From Ecdyonurus torrentis (Eukaryota; Arthropoda; Insecta; Ephemeroptera; Heptageniidae), in NCBI GenBank assembly GCA_949318235.1, contig OX439131.1, forward strand, positions 2,890,309 through 2,954,308: a stretch of DNA of 64,000 bases. Direction: 5' to 3'. Positions 63,721-64,000 of the stretch are shown piece after piece (within the stretch, counting starts at the first letter, position 1; every line of letters begins with the position of its first letter). A model generated the notes under the pieces. The model searched no databases. It was not told where the DNA came from and saw nothing but the letters and a program-made list of their open reading frames with translations. A program made the translations under genes and the position numbers.

Positions 63721-64000
63721 GCCAGAGTATGAATTGCAAACTATAGCTATGCTGGAAGAATGATGTTTTTACTGGCATTTGCTGAATTGATGACCATCAG
63801 AGGTCGCATTGCAATATAGCATTCATTATCTGCATTATTGCGATTGCGATTTTAATATTTCAATTCATCACCTTTTTTTTTCCACATACGAATAACATTG
63901 AAAATATAGTGCAAGTTTTTGAATGGCATAATATATCACAATCGTGTATACTATACTGCATGGTGATTCATATATAGAGACCATGTAATGTAGCTAGAGA

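Larger units (their letters stand above)
49112..64000 (+). other. Presumed downstream intron with transposon relics; next exon not found
   Basis: It begins with GTAAGT. I looked for an acceptor followed by a Cys-rich TSP1 continuation (the next exon must supply the last base of an AA_ codon) and saw none. The region holds two retrotransposon 3' relics, several MITE-like copies, poly-A/T tracts and GA/CT tracts, all listed separately. The rest is unremarkable AT-rich sequence. Confidence 0.45.

Overview
This window looks like AT-rich intronic and flanking DNA from an animal nuclear genome, most likely an arthropod. The evidence is spliced exons with GT/AG borders, insect-type non-LTR retrotransposon relics, a tRNA-derived SINE, many MITE-like foldbacks, and heavy simple-sequence content (about 20 long GA/CT tracts and about 30 poly-A/T tracts). 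No bacterial-type operon, rRNA, intact tRNA or CRISPR array was seen. The species cannot be fixed from the sequence alone.

The only confident host gene is on the + strand. A 164-bp exon (48948-49111) encodes a thrombospondin type-1 repeat with the W-x-x-W-x-x-W and C-S-R-T-C-G-G-G signature of ADAMTS-like/papilin-type secreted matrix proteins. A 67-bp GC-rich candidate exon at 11160-11226 ends on a codon boundary at a consensus donor, and the TSP1 exon begins in phase 0. The two can therefore be joined in frame across a 37.7-kb intron. The rest of the gene, apart from a possible signal-peptide start just upstream of the first exon, is not seen.

Layout: 1-11 kb is AT-rich DNA with GA/CT and TA tracts, an E-box/palindrome cluster near 9.9 kb and one odd minus-strand ORF. 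The large intron (11.2-48.9 kb) carries long microsatellites (including a TTTTC tract), a CRE cluster (25.6 kb), a repeated CTGTCA-box cluster (31.5 kb), a nuclear-receptor/AP-1 cluster (34.25 kb), an orphan exon-like segment (34.74 kb), a tandem duplication (39.4-40.0 kb), a SINE containing a perfect 50-bp hairpin (38.5-38.9 kb), a 396-bp foldback element (44.2 kb) and a 133-bp near-identical duplicated block (44.8 and 45.7 kb). From 49 to 64 kb there are two convergent 3' relics of non-LTR retrotransposons (52.2-53.5 kb), more MITE copies and microsatellites.

Three dispersed repeat families recur and explain much of the complex non-coding sequence: an AT-rich 'GCATAA' MITE-like family (about a dozen copies, mostly after 25 kb), an approximately 260-bp family with short inverted ends around 'CGACGCCAT' (three near-complete copies), and a short family beginning 'TGCTTGTTACC' (three copies). 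One copy of the 260-bp family ends about 55 bp before the TSP1 exon. The most unusual items are the perfect hairpin inside the SINE, the foldback element, the repeat abutting the exon, and the compact motif cluster at 34.25 kb.
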